A stretch of DNA of 64,000 bases, taken from assembly GCF_018390645.1 (NCBI RefSeq), contig NZ_JAHBGC010000017.1, forward strand, positions 41,476 through 105,475, given 5' to 3'. A program made the position numbers and the translations under genes. The stretch is from Ancylobacter dichloromethanicus. GTDB taxonomy: Bacteria; Pseudomonadota; Alphaproteobacteria; Rhizobiales; Xanthobacteraceae. The notes beneath the pieces were generated by a model. It saw only the letters and a list, made by a program, of their open reading frames with translations, searched no databases and was not told the origin of the DNA. Shown here in pieces: positions 13,998-22,808 of the stretch (within the stretch, counting starts at the first letter, position 1; every line of letters starts with the position of its first letter).

Positions 13998-16973
13998 CTA
14001 CTCCGCCGCCTCCAGCGTGCGTGCCGGCGTGCCGGCCCGTGCCGCGGCAAGGCTCTGCGCCAGCACCTGCACCACATGCACCGCGTCGCGGCCGGCGCCG
14101 TCATGGATCTGATGGCGGCAGGAGGTGCCGTCGGCCACCACCAGCGTTCCCGCCTCCGCCTCGCGCACCGCCGGCAGCAGCGACAATTCGGCCATGGCGA
14201 GCGAGGTGTCGATGGTCTCGGCGTGATAGCCGAAGGCACCCGCCATGCCGCAGCAGCTCGACTCCACCGTCTCCACCTGCAGCCCCGGCACAAGGCGCAG
14301 CGCCTTCTCCACCGCGCCCATGGCGCCGAACGCCTTCTGGTGGCAATGGCCGTGCAGCAGCGCCTTCTCGGCCAGCGGGGCGAGCGGCAGGTCGAAGCGG
14401 CCGGCGTCGATCTCGCGGGCGATGAACTCCTCGATCAGCAGCGCATGGGCGGACAGCGTCTGCGTCCCCTCCCCCGGCAGCATGGAGGGCAGTTCGTCGC
14501 GGAAGGCGAGCAGGCAGCTCGGCTCCAGCCCCACCACCGGCACGCCGCGAGCCACGAACGGGGCGTAGGTCTCGACCACCCGCCGCGCCTCGGCCCGCGC
14601 CTCGTCGACGAGGCCGGCGGAGAGGAAGGTGCGCCCGCAGCACAAGGCGCGGCGGTTGCCGTCGACGGGGCGCGGCATGTGCACCCGGTAGCCGGCGGCG
14701 ACCAGCACCTCCAGCGCGGCGACGACGTTTTCCTTCTCGAACCAGCGGTTGAAGGTGTCGGCGAACAGCACCACCTCGCGCCCGCCCTCCGGCCCGAAGG
14801 CGACGGCGTCCTCGTGGAAGGCGTCTCGCCGCCAGCGCGGCAGGGTGCGGCGGGCGCTGAACTGGGCGAGAATCTCCGAGAACTTCGCCGCCCCCGGCAG
14901 CCGGTCGCGCAGGTTCAGCAGCCACGGCACCCTCGATGCCGCCGCCGCGTAATGCGGCATGTAGGCGACCAGGCGCTGGTGCAGGGTGATGCCCCTGGCC
15001 TTGGCCCGCGCCGCCAGCGCCTCGATCTTCATCTTGGCCATGTCGACACCGGTCGGGCATTCGCGCCGGCAGCCCTTGCAGGAGACGCAGAGCTTGAGCG
15101 TCTCCATCATCTCGTCGGAGGCCAGCGCGCCCTCGCCGAGCCGGCCGGAGATGGCGAGCCGCAGCGTGTTGGCGCGCCCGCGCGTCACGTCGCGCTCATT
15201 GCGGGTGACGCGGTAGCTCGGGCACATCACCCCGGCCACCGCCTTGCGGCAGGCGCCGTTGTTGTTGCACATCTCGATGGCGCCCTGCAGGCCGCCGCCC
15301 TCGCCGGAATAGCCCGACCAGTCGAGCGCCGCCGCGATCGGCGCCACCTTGTAGTCGGGGGCGTAGCGGAACAGGCTGCGGTCGTCGAATTTCGGGGCGC
15401 GCACGATCTTGCCGGGATTGTACAAACCGCCGGGGTCGAAGCGGTCCTTCACCTCCTCGAAGGCGCGGACGATCCGCGCGCCGAACATGCTCTCGTGGAA
15501 TTCCGAGCGCACGATGCCGTCGCCATGCTCGCCGGAATGCGAGCCCTTGTACGCGCGCACCATGGCGAACGCTTCCTCGGCGATGGCGCGCATCGCCTTG
15601 ACATCCTTCTCCAGCCGCAGATTGAGCACCGGGCGCACATGCAGGCAGCCCTCCGAGGCGTGGGCGTACCAGGTGCCCCTGGTGCCATTGCGCTCGAACA
15701 CGTCGGTCAGCCGCGCCGTGTAGTCGGCGAGATGCGGCAGCGGCACCGCGCAATCCTCGACGAAGGAGACCGGCTTGCCCGCCTGCTTCATCGACATCAT
15801 GATGTTGAGTCCCGAGGTGCGCACATCGGCGATGGCCGCCTGCAGCCCCGCCTCGCGCACCGGGACGACGCCGCCCCAGCGGGCACCGTCGCGGTCCCAG
15901 CCGAAACCGAGATCGCCCATCGTGTCTTCGAGCAGCTTCAGCCGGCGCTCGTTCTCGGCCTCGTCCTCGGCGAACTCGACCAGCAGGATGGCGTCGGGCG
16001 TGCCGCGCACGAACTGCTTCAGCGTCGCCTGGAACATCGGGATCTCGCCGGCCAGCGCCAGCAGGGTGGCATCCACCAGCTCGACCGCGATGGGCTTGAG
16101 CTTCACCAGATGCTGCGCGGCGTCCATCGCCTGGTAGAAGCTGCCGAAATGGCAGGCGCCGATGACCTTCTTGCCGATGAGCGGCCACAGCTTCAGCTCG
16201 ATGCGGGTGGAATAGGCGAGCGTGCCCTCCGAGCCGACCAGAATATGGGCGAGATTGGCACCGCGCTCGTTGGGCACCAGCGCGTCGAGATTGTAGCCGC
16301 CGACCCGGCGCTGCACGGCGGGAAAGCGCGCCGCCACCTCGCCGGCCTCGCGGGTGCCGAGGTCGAACAGGTCGCGGGCGAGCGGGGCCAGCGGCGAATC
16401 GAGCGGCAGGCTGGAGAGGTTGTGGTCCACCGCGCCGAAATGCGCCTTGGCGCCGTCGGCCAGCATGGCGTCGATGGAGAGCACATTGTCGCGCATCGTG
16501 CCGTAGCGCAGCGAGCGCCCGCCGCAACTGTTGTTGCCGGCCATGCCGCCGATGGTGGCGCGGCTCGCGGTGGACACGTCCACGGGAAACCACAGCCCGT
16601 GCTTCCTAAGCGCCCGGTTGAGGTCGTCGAGCACGATGCCCGGCTCGACCACGCAGCGCCGGTTTTCGACATCGAGTTCCAACACCCGGTTGAGGTGTTT
16701 GGAACCGTCGACCACCAGCGAATCGTTGATGGTCTGCCCGCATTGCGAGGTGCCGCCGCCGCGCGGGGTGACGGGAATCCCTTCCGCCCGCGCCAGCGCG
16801 ATGGCGCGTTCCGCCTCCTCGGTGGTGCGCGGCACCACCACGCCCAGCGGCATGATCTGATAAAATGAGGCGTCGGTGGCGTAGCGTCCGCGATTGAAGC
16901 GGTCGAACCACACATCTCCCGAAACTTCCGCTTTCAGACGCCGCTCCAGACCGGGCGTCAGCCGTGCCGCCAT
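13998..16973 (-). CDS. Fused FAD-binding and Fe-S 2-hydroxyacid dehydrogenase (GlcD/GlcF-like)
   Basis: A 991-residue membrane-associated oxidoreductase. Residues about 40-240 are the PCMH-type FAD domain (TPRGGGTSQCGQ near 70-80, TIGGMAGNNSCGGRSLRYG). Residues about 260-540 are the FAD-linked oxidase C-domain. Residues about 565-645 hold two ferredoxin-type clusters (CNNNGACRK with MCP, and CVSCKGCRRECPTG). Residues about 690-960 are two CCG domains (CCGRTFL, HCHQKAFG, SSCCGMAGAFG). This is the D-lactate/D-2-hydroxyacid/glycolate dehydrogenase fusion type that passes electrons to quinone. I prefer the ATG at 16973, with GAGGGAGTGAAGG upstream. Divergent from the aminotransferase and sharing an operator with it, glycolate to glyoxylate is a plausible reaction, not proven. 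Confidence 0.85.
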   Translation of the reverse strand: MAARLTPGLERRLKAEVSGDVWFDRFNRGRYATDASFYQIMPLGVVVPRTTEEAERAIALARAEGIPVTPRGGGTSQCGQTINDSLVVDGSKHLNRVLELDVENRRCVVEPGIVLDDLNRALRKHGLWFPVDVSTASRATIGGMAGNNSCGGRSLRYGTMRDNVLSIDAMLADGAKAHFGAVDHNLSSLPLDSPLAPLARDLFDLGTREAGEVAARFPAVQRRVGGYNLDALVPNERGANLAHILVGSEGTLAYSTRIELKLWPLIGKKVIGACHFGSFYQAMDAAQHLVKLKPIAVELVDATLLALAGEIPMFQATLKQFVRGTPDAILLVEFAEDEAENERRLKLLEDTMGDLGFGWDRDGARWGGVVPVREAGLQAAIADVRTSGLNIMMSMKQAGKPVSFVEDCAVPLPHLADYTARLTDVFERNGTRGTWYAHASEGCLHVRPVLNLRLEKDVKAMRAIAEEAFAMVRAYKGSHSGEHGDGIVRSEFHESMFGARIVRAFEEVKDRFDPGGLYNPGKIVRAPKFDDRSLFRYAPDYKVAPIAAALDWSGYSGEGGGLQGAIEMCNNNGACRKAVAGVMCPSYRVTRNERDVTRGRANTLRLAISGRLGEGALASDEMMETLKLCVSCKGCRRECPTGVDMAKMKIEALAARAKARGITLHQRLVAYMPHYAAAASRVPWLLNLRDRLPGAAKFSEILAQFSARRTLPRWRRDAFHEDAVAFGPEGGREVVLFADTFNRWFEKENVVAALEVLVAAGYRVHMPRPVDGNRRALCCGRTFLSAGLVDEARAEARRVVETYAPFVARGVPVVGLEPSCLLAFRDELPSMLPGEGTQTLSAHALLIEEFIAREIDAGRFDLPLAPLAEKALLHGHCHQKAFGAMGAVEKALRLVPGLQVETVESSCCGMAGAFGYHAETIDTSLAMAELSLLPAVREAEAGTLVVADGTSCRHQIHDGAGRDAVHVVQVLAQSLAAARAGTPARTLEAAE

Positions 16974-17037
16974 AATGCCTTCACTCCCTCGCGCCCGCAT
17001 TGGAGGCGCCGGCGGCCTCCCCATGGACTTGAACGCA

Positions 17038-17056
17038 TTTTGCATTCATAATTCAT
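17038..17056. promoter_or_regulatory. 19-bp operator copy 2 (dehydrogenase/aminotransferase divergent promoter)
   Basis: TTTTGCATTCATAATTCAT, identical to the site at 10766-10784, lies in the 184-bp region between the two divergent genes, 64 nt from the dehydrogenase start and 101 nt from the aminotransferase start. TATGCA follows on the right, giving outer TGCAT/ATGCA symmetry. Confidence 0.65.
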
Positions 17057-17157
17057 TTATGCAAGATGAGACGCGCCGGGGCCCATGTCCGGCACGCCTG
17101 TCTGCCGTCCGTGAAGAGGCGCGCGCATCAACGGCGCCGACCAAGGGAGAGAAGAGA

Positions 17158-18363
17158 ATGTCCACCAATGCCGCCCGGGTCGCGGGTCGTCATTTTCTGC
17201 AGATTCCGGGGCCGACCCCGGTGCCCGACCGCATCCTGCGCGCGATGGACATGCCGACCATCGACCACCGCGGCCCCGAGTTCCAGAAACTCGGCAAGCG
17301 CGTTCTGGAAGGCATGAAGAGCGTCTTCAAGACCGCCAACCCGGTCATCATCTACCCCGCTTCCGGCACCGGCGCGTGGGAAGCCGCGCTTGCCAACGTG
17401 CTCTCGGCCGGCGACAAGGTGCTGATGTTCGAGACCGGGCATTTCGCCACGCTGTGGAAGAACATGGCGATCAAGCTCGGCCTGCACCCGATCTTCATCG
17501 AGTCCGACTGGCGCATCGGCGCCGATGCCGACGCCATCGAGGCGCGCCTGCGCGAGGACAAGGCCCACGAGATCAAGGCGGTCTGCGTCGTCCACAATGA
17601 GACCTCTACCGGCTGCATCTCGCTCATCCCCGAGGTCCGCAAGGCCATCGACGCCGCCGGCCACCCGGCACTACTGCTGGTCGACACCATTTCCTCGCTG
17701 GCCTCGATCGACTTCCGCCACGACGAGTGGGGCGTCGATGTCACCGTCTCCGGCTCGCAGAAGGGCCTGATGCTGCCGCCCGGCCTCTCCTTCAACGCCA
17801 TCTCCGACAAGGCGCTGGCGGCGGCGAAGAAGTCGACCACGCCCAAGCTGTTCTGGTCGTGGGAGGAGATGCTGCCGCATAACGAGAAGGGCTTCTTCCC
17901 CTACACGCCCGGCACCAACCTGCTCTACGGCCTCGCCGAGGCCATCGACATGCTGCACGAGGAAGGGCTCGACAACGTCTTCGCCCGCCATGACCGCCAT
18001 GCCGAGGCCACCCGCCGCGCGGTGCGTGCCTGGGGGCTGGAAGTGCTCTGTCGCGAGCCGAAATACTACTCGTCCTCGCTGACCGCCGTCATGATGCCGG
18101 ACGGCCACGACGCCGACGCCTTCCGCGAGAAGACGCTGAACCATTTCGACATGTCGCTCGGCACCGGCCTCACCAAGCTGTCCGGCCGGGTGTTCCGCAT
18201 CGGCCATCTCGGCGACACCAACGACCTCACCATGCTCGGCGCGCTCTCGGGCGTCGAGATGGGGCTTTCGGTCGCCGGCGTGCCGCACAGGAAGGGCGGC
18301 GCCCAGGCGGCGATGGACTACCTCGCCGAATGCGCCGCGAACCCGATGAGCGCCGCGGCGTGA
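17158..18363 (+). CDS. sgaA: Serine-glyoxylate aminotransferase (class V PLP enzyme)
   Basis: A 401-residue PLP-dependent aminotransferase. Marks include the N-terminal LQIPGPTPVPDRILRAMDMP, IIYPASGTGAWEAALANVLS, the aspartate of LLLVDTISSLASIDFRHDEW and the Schiff-base lysine in SGSQKGLMLPPGLSF (about residue 201). It converts glyoxylate and serine to glycine and hydroxypyruvate, linking 2-hydroxyacid oxidation to one-carbon and serine metabolism. The open frame continues upstream, but the ATG at 17158 follows AAGGGAGAGAAGAGA and matches family N-termini. It is divergent from the dehydrogenase and followed by a GntR regulator on the same strand. Confidence 0.9.
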   Translation: MSTNAARVAGRHFLQIPGPTPVPDRILRAMDMPTIDHRGPEFQKLGKRVLEGMKSVFKTANPVIIYPASGTGAWEAALANVLSAGDKVLMFETGHFATLWKNMAIKLGLHPIFIESDWRIGADADAIEARLREDKAHEIKAVCVVHNETSTGCISLIPEVRKAIDAAGHPALLLVDTISSLASIDFRHDEWGVDVTVSGSQKGLMLPPGLSFNAISDKALAAAKKSTTPKLFWSWEEMLPHNEKGFFPYTPGTNLLYGLAEAIDMLHEEGLDNVFARHDRHAEATRRAVRAWGLEVLCREPKYYSSSLTAVMMPDGHDADAFREKTLNHFDMSLGTGLTKLSGRVFRIGHLGDTNDLTMLGALSGVEMGLSVAGVPHRKGGAQAAMDYLAECAANPMSAAA

Positions 18364-18490
18364 TTCCAACAGCTCCGGCCGGCACGCGAGGTTCGTCGAC
18401 CTTGCGAAATTCGCCCGCCGGGGCGATTTAAGGGTATTGGACAACATATCTGCCGCGCCCTCCCGGCGCGGCGATTCGGAGTTTCGCCTT

Positions 18491-19177
18491 ATGGCGATGT
18501 CGGACACGGCCATCATTCCCCGGCGCAGCCTGCATGACGAGCTGGCGGCGCAGCTGCGCGACATGCTGATGCGCGGGGACCTGAAGGCCGGCGACAAGAT
18601 TTCCGAGCAGGCCCTGTGCCAGCGCTTCGGCGTCTCGCGCACCCCGCTGCGCGAGGCGCTGAAGGTGCTGGCCAATGAGGGGCTGGTGATTCTCTCGCCT
18701 AATCGCGGCGCCAGCGTCGCCCGGGTCTCGCCCGACGAGGTGGACGAACTCTTCCCCATCATGGGTGCGCTGGAGGCGCTTGCCGGCGAGGCCGCCTGCC
18801 TGCGGGCCACCGACGCCGACGTCGCCCGCGTGCAGGCCATGCATGACGAGATGCTGGCGCATTACCGCGCCGGCGACCCCGCCGCCTATCTCAGGCTCAA
18901 CCGCGCGATCCACGAAGCCTTCTTCGACATCGCCGGCAATCATGCGCTGACCCAGCTCTACCAGACCCTGATGGTGCGCATCCACGCCGTGCGCTTCATC
19001 GCCCAGAAGTCCAGCGAACGCTGGCGCGAGGCGGTGAACGACCATGAGGAGATGATGGCCGCGCTGAAGGCGCGCGACGGTGCCCGGCTCGGCACCGTCC
19101 TCAAGGAGCACCTGCGCCACAAGGCGGCGATGGTGCATGAATCGCTCGATCTCCCCAGCTCCCGCGCCGCCGAATAG
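18491..19177 (+). CDS. GntR-family regulator, FCD subfamily (GlcC-like)
   Basis: A 228-residue regulator. Residues about 15-75 are the winged helix (LRDMLMRGDLKAGDKISEQA, QRFGVSRTPLREALKVLANE). Residues about 85-215 are the all-helical FCD ligand-binding domain with the metal-binding pattern of this group (NRAIHEAFFDIAGN, RIHAVRF, NDHEEMMAAL). FCD members such as GlcC and LldR respond to glycolate, lactate and related acids. Position directly after the aminotransferase makes it the probable controller of the regulon marked by the 19-bp sites. ATG at 18491 or 18497 are both possible; GGAG lies upstream. TATTGGACAACATA about 50 nt upstream may be an autoregulatory site. Confidence 0.8.
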   Translation: MAMSDTAIIPRRSLHDELAAQLRDMLMRGDLKAGDKISEQALCQRFGVSRTPLREALKVLANEGLVILSPNRGASVARVSPDEVDELFPIMGALEALAGEAACLRATDADVARVQAMHDEMLAHYRAGDPAAYLRLNRAIHEAFFDIAGNHALTQLYQTLMVRIHAVRFIAQKSSERWREAVNDHEEMMAALKARDGARLGTVLKEHLRHKAAMVHESLDLPSSRAAE

Positions 19178-19203
19178 GGCCTCGTCGCACCCCGTCGCGT
19201 CGC

Positions 19204-19292
19204 GTCATCCCGGACGATCGAAGGCCGGCCCGGGATTGTCGCCATGCGGGCGGGCGATCCCGGCTGTGCGGCTTCGCCTCCGGCAGGGATGA
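19204..19292. repeat. REP-like inverted repeat region
   Basis: GTCATCCC at 19204 and GGGATGAC ending at 19293 bracket several GC-rich hairpin-capable stretches (CCGGCCCGGG, GGGCGATCCC). Paired GTCATCC/GGATGAC ends are typical of intergenic palindromic repeats in rhizobial genomes. It lies between a convergent GntR gene and azoR. Confidence 0.4.
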
Positions 19293-19332
19293 CACGTGAA
19301 AGGGGCGGGACGCTCGGCCGCGCCCCCTGCCC

Positions 19333-19932
19333 TCACGCTGCCTTCAGTTCGCCCGCACTGCGCAGCGCGCCCTCAAGGGCCGCCTCGCGCCGGCCGGCGG
19401 CGATGCCGTCGGCGACGATGAATTCCGGCTCGATGCCGACGAAGCCGAACACCCAGCGCAGATAGGTCTCGGCGTGCTCGGCCACCGCCGCGAAGGCCGG
19501 GTCGGCATAGTTGCCGCCGCGCGCCAGCGCCACGATCACCCGCTTGCCGGCCGCCAGACCGGTCACCGCGCCGTCCGCGCGATAGGCGAAGGTCTTGCCC
19601 GGCACCAAGATGCGGTCGATCCAGGCGCGCAACTGGGTGGGGATGGAGAAATTGTACATCGGCGCGCCGACCACGACGATGTCGGCGGCGAGAAAGTCGT
19701 CGAGCGCCTGCTGGCTGGCCGCATCGCCCTTGCCGCCCGACAGCGGGTGGTCGGCCGGCATGCTCGCCGGCGTGGCGTGCGGCAGCGGATCGGCCGCGAG
19801 ATCGCGATAGACAACGTTGAGCGAGGGGTCGGCCGCGGCCAGCCGCGCCACGATGGCGGCGCTGACCTGCCGGCTCACCGAATGGCCGCCGAGAATGGAG
19901 GAGTCGAGATGCAGAAGCGTCTTGCTGGACAT
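19333..19932 (-). CDS. azoR: FMN-dependent NADH-azoreductase
   Basis: A 199-residue flavodoxin-like enzyme. Family marks include [20 protein letters not shown] (FMN phosphate loop) at the N-terminus, [20 protein letters not shown] with [14 protein letters not shown] in the middle and ALARGGNY further on. It reduces azo compounds and quinones with NADH in the cytoplasm. I chose [10 protein letters not shown] as the start, eight codons inside the longest frame. It is divergent from an HxlR regulator, a common pairing in which the regulator senses electrophiles. Confidence 0.9.
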   Translation of the reverse strand: MSSKTLLHLDSSILGGHSVSRQVSAAIVARLAAADPSLNVVYRDLAADPLPHATPASMPADHPLSGGKGDAASQQALDDFLAADIVVVGAPMYNFSIPTQLRAWIDRILVPGKTFAYRADGAVTGLAAGKRVIVALARGGNYADPAFAAVAEHAETYLRWVFGFVGIEPEFIVADGIAAGRREAALEGALRSAGELKAA

Positions 19933-20038
19933 GGTGGGGTACCGTGGCTCCATGGTTACGATTTGTTACCTGGACTAATTACGTACCTACCACTACAGTG
20001 CGCAAGAACGCACATCGATCAACCTGAGGCACATCGAA

Positions 20039-20455
20039 GTGACTGAGGAACATGACCATTTCCACACCGAGGGCTGCCTCGGGATCAGCCGCGTGCTCGC
20101 CCGCATCGGCGACAAATGGAGCGTGCTCATCGTCATGCTGCTCGCCGACGGGCCGCGCCGCTTCAACGAGATGAAGCGCATGATCGACGGCATCTCCCAG
20201 CGCATGCTCACCCTCACGCTGCGCGGGCTGGAGCGCGACGGGCTGGTCTCGCGCACGGTGTTCCCGAGCATTCCGCCCCGGGTGGATTACGAACTGACGC
20301 CGCTCGGCCATTCGCTGCGCGAGCCGGTGATGGCGCTCGGCCAATGGGCGCAGGCGAACCTCGTCGGCATCGCCGAGGCGCAGGCCGAATTCGACCGCCG
20401 CAGCGCCGACGCGGCCGCCGAACCGCCGCTTCAGCGCGCGGCGGGCATGCGGTAG
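20039..20455 (+). CDS. HxlR-family transcriptional regulator
   Basis: A 138-residue winged-helix regulator. The HxlR core spans about residues 13-105: [20 protein letters not shown], then [20 protein letters not shown], then [24 protein letters not shown]. The conserved cysteine at residue 13 is the usual redox or electrophile sensor. The start is a GTG at 20039, since no in-frame ATG precedes the domain. Divergent from azoR with 106 nt between; the shared region has AT-rich repeats of TTAC/GTAA type (GTTACC, TTACGTACC) that could be its binding sites. Confidence 0.85.
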   Translation: MTEEHDHFHTEGCLGISRVLARIGDKWSVLIVMLLADGPRRFNEMKRMIDGISQRMLTLTLRGLERDGLVSRTVFPSIPPRVDYELTPLGHSLREPVMALGQWAQANLVGIAEAQAEFDRRSADAAAEPPLQRAAGMR

Positions 20456-20556
20456 CGCCTCCCGCGCGCCTTCCTTGATGGAGGCCCGCCGGGCGGGCCC
20501 TCGCGCGCAGCGCGCGGACGCATACGCTCCGCGCCAACGGTCGAACGTTCTGCGTA

Positions 20557-20573
20557 TATAATTATTGATGCAA
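20557..20573. promoter_or_regulatory. Degenerate operator copy 3, before second GntR gene
   Basis: On the minus strand this reads TTGCATCAATAATTATA, matching the 19-bp sites at TTGCAT and at ATAATT with the same spacing. It lies 144 nt upstream of the second GntR start in AT-rich DNA. Confidence 0.45.
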
Positions 20574-20716
20574 TTTGTGGGATGCGCTAGCTTTCGGCCG
20601 GCGTAGCGCGAGCCCCCGGCCGCGCCGGCGTGATTGTCTTCCCGACGCCGGCGATTCCCGGTTATCCTTCGGTCAGGAAACGCACAGGCTCGCAGAAGCC
20701 GCCAGGGAAACAACGC

Positions 20717-21442
20717 ATGCCGTCTGCCCCCATCATCCGTCATTCTCTCCACGAGTCCCTCGTGGCGCCGCTGCGGGAGATGATCCTGCAGGGCGAACTG
20801 CGGCCGGGCGAGAAGGTGCCGGAGGAACAGCTCTGCGAGCGCTTCGGCGTGTCGCGCACGCCGATCCGCGAGGCGCTGAAGGTGCTGGCGGCGGAGGGCG
20901 TGCTGCAGATCCTGCCGCATCGCGGCGCCATCGTCGCCCGCATCACCGAGGAGCAGATCGAGGAACTGTTTCCGATCATGGCCTCGCTGGAGCGCCTCGC
21001 CGGCTTGCTCGCCTGCGCCCGTGCCTCGGATGCCGACATCGCCCGCGTCCGCGCCCTGCACGACCGGATGATGGAGCATTTCGAAAAGGGCGAGGAAGCC
21101 GAATATCTGCGCCACAACCGGCTGATCCACGAATCCTTCTTCGAGATCGCCGACAATGTGACGCTGTCCGCCTTCTACCAGCAGATCCTCACCCGCATCC
21201 ACGCCTGCCGCTTTGTGGTGCGCAAGAGCCGCGAGCACTGGGCGGCGGCGGTGATCGAGCACAAGGCGATGATCGAGGCGCTGGAGGCGCGCGACGCCCC
21301 GCGCCTCGCCGAGCTGCTGGAAAGCCACGTCATGGGCACCACGGCCGGCATCGCCCGTGCTTTCATCCAGCGCACCATCGCCAGCGCCGCCGGTCAGCCC
21401 GCGCCGCGCGCGAGGCGGGCCGCCGCCCCCCAGGGCGCCTGA
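20717..21442 (+). CDS. GntR-family regulator, FCD subfamily (second copy)
   Basis: A 241-residue paralogue of the regulator at 18491, alike over the full length: LREMILQGELRPGEKVPEEQ, CERFGVSRTPIREALKVLAA, then the FCD domain (NRLIHESFFEIADN, RIHACRF, IEHKAMIEALEARDA). The metal-binding Asp/His pattern is conserved. The ATG at 20717 follows AGGGAAA; a longer frame upstream is out of register with the family. It precedes a CoA-transferase and crotonase pair that it probably controls through the related sites at 20557 and 21485. Ligand unknown; a carboxylic acid or its CoA-linked metabolite is likely. Confidence 0.8.
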   Translation: MPSAPIIRHSLHESLVAPLREMILQGELRPGEKVPEEQLCERFGVSRTPIREALKVLAAEGVLQILPHRGAIVARITEEQIEELFPIMASLERLAGLLACARASDADIARVRALHDRMMEHFEKGEEAEYLRHNRLIHESFFEIADNVTLSAFYQQILTRIHACRFVVRKSREHWAAAVIEHKAMIEALEARDAPRLAELLESHVMGTTAGIARAFIQRTIASAAGQPAPRARRAAAPQGA

Positions 21443-21484
21443 GCGACCGGCGCCCGCCAAGAGATGGCGTCGCCTTGAGTGTCT

Positions 21485-21504
21485 GTAATTATTGATTGTG
21501 CATT
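21485..21504. promoter_or_regulatory. Degenerate operator copy 4, before CoA-transferase
   Basis: On the minus strand this reads AATGCACAATCAATAATTAC. It shares CAATAATTA with copy 3 and TGCA plus ATAATT with the 19-bp sites. It lies 33 nt upstream of the CoA-transferase ATG, where a repressor would block transcription. Confidence 0.45.
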
Positions 21505-21536
21505 CGGGCTCAGGCCCACCGCAGAAAGGAAAGCCG

Positions 21537-22808
21537 ATGAGCGATGTTCTGGATCAGGCCCGCGAAACGCCCGCCGCGCCGCAGCGCGCGGCCGGGACCC
21601 AATCCGCCGCTCGCCCGCTGCCGCTGGCCGGCGTGCGGGTGCTCGATGTCAGCCAGGTGATGGCCGGCCCCTATAGCTGCATGCTGCTCGGCGATCTCGG
21701 TGCCGACGTCATCAAGATCGAGCCGCCCGGCACCGGCGACCAGACCCGCGGGGCGATGGGCTTCAAGATGAAGGGGCCCGACAGCATGGGCTTCCTCAAC
21801 ATGAACCGCAACAAGCGCTCGGTCGCCATCAACCTGAAGAGCGAGGCCGGCCGCGAGCTGTTCTACGAGCTTGTCAAGACCGCCGACATCCTGGTCGAGA
21901 ACTACCGGCCCGGGGTGATGAAGAAGCTGAAATGCGACTATGAGACGGTGGCGAAGTACAATCCCCGCCTCGTCTACGCCTCCATCTCCGGCTTCGGCCA
22001 GACCGGCCCCTGGGCCGGGCGCCCCGGCTTCGACCTGATGGCGCAGGCCATGTCCGGGGTGATGAGCGTCACCGGCCACCCCGGCGGCCCACCGGTGAAG
22101 GCCGGCGTGCCGGTGGCCGACATCGGCTGCGGCCTGTTCGCCACCTATGCCGTGCTCGGCGCCTATATCGGCGCCAAGAACACCGGCGAGGGCCAGTATA
22201 TCGACGCCTCGCTGTTCGAAGCGGCGCTGGCCTTCTCCGTCTGGGACATCTCGGAATATTGGGGACGGGGCACACAGCCGATCCCTCTCGGCACCGCCAA
22301 CCGCATGACCGCCCCCTATCAGGCGGTGAAGTCGCAGGACGGCTATTTCGTCATGGGCGCCACCAGCCAGAAGCTGTGGCTGCAGCTGTGCGAGACGCTG
22401 GAGCGCCCCGACCTCGCCGCCGACCCCCGCTTCACCGCCATTCCCGACCGCCTCGACCACCGCGAGGAACTCATCGCCGAGCTGGAAAAGACCTTCGTCA
22501 CCCGCACCTCGGACGAATGGGTGGAAACCCTGCTCGCCGTCGGCATTCCCGCCGGCACCATGTATACCTACCCTCAGGCCTTCGAGAGCGAGCACGGCCG
22601 GCACCGGCAGATGCGCATGGAGATCGACCACCCCCATGAGGGCAAGGTCTCCAATATCGGCTTCGCGGTGAAGCTCACCGGCACCCCGCAGCAGGTGACC
22701 CGCCATCCCCCGCTGCTCGGCCAGCACAATGACGAGGTGCTGAAGGAGATCGGCCTCGACGCCGCCGCCGTGGAAAGCCTCACCGCGCGCGGGGCGTTTG
22801 CGTCATGA
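21537..22808 (+). CDS. Class III CoA-transferase (CaiB/BaiF family)
   Basis: A 423-residue enzyme. Marks include LAGVRVLDVSQVMAGPYSCM at residues about 24-43, LGADVIKIEPPGTGDQTRG, MNRNKRSVAINLKSEAGREL, VENYRPGVM and the catalytic aspartate in GRPGFDLMAQAMSGVMSVTG. It moves CoA between acids through aspartyl-CoA intermediates. Substrate is not predictable from these motifs. The ATG at 21537 has GAAAGGAAAG upstream. It overlaps the crotonase start by 4 bp, so the two act together, presumably to activate an acid and then hydrate or otherwise process the CoA ester. Confidence 0.85.
   Translation: MSDVLDQARETPAAPQRAAGTQSAARPLPLAGVRVLDVSQVMAGPYSCMLLGDLGADVIKIEPPGTGDQTRGAMGFKMKGPDSMGFLNMNRNKRSVAINLKSEAGRELFYELVKTADILVENYRPGVMKKLKCDYETVAKYNPRLVYASISGFGQTGPWAGRPGFDLMAQAMSGVMSVTGHPGGPPVKAGVPVADIGCGLFATYAVLGAYIGAKNTGEGQYIDASLFEAALAFSVWDISEYWGRGTQPIPLGTANRMTAPYQAVKSQDGYFVMGATSQKLWLQLCETLERPDLAADPRFTAIPDRLDHREELIAELEKTFVTRTSDEWVETLLAVGIPAGTMYTYPQAFESEHGRHRQMRMEIDHPHEGKVSNIGFAVKLTGTPQQVTRHPPLLGQHNDEVLKEIGLDAAAVESLTARGAFAS

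Noticed and set aside
20481..20516. An intrinsic terminator after the HxlR gene
   Set aside because: GC-rich arms exist, but the stem has mismatches or too small a loop and no T run follows; evidence is too weak to list.
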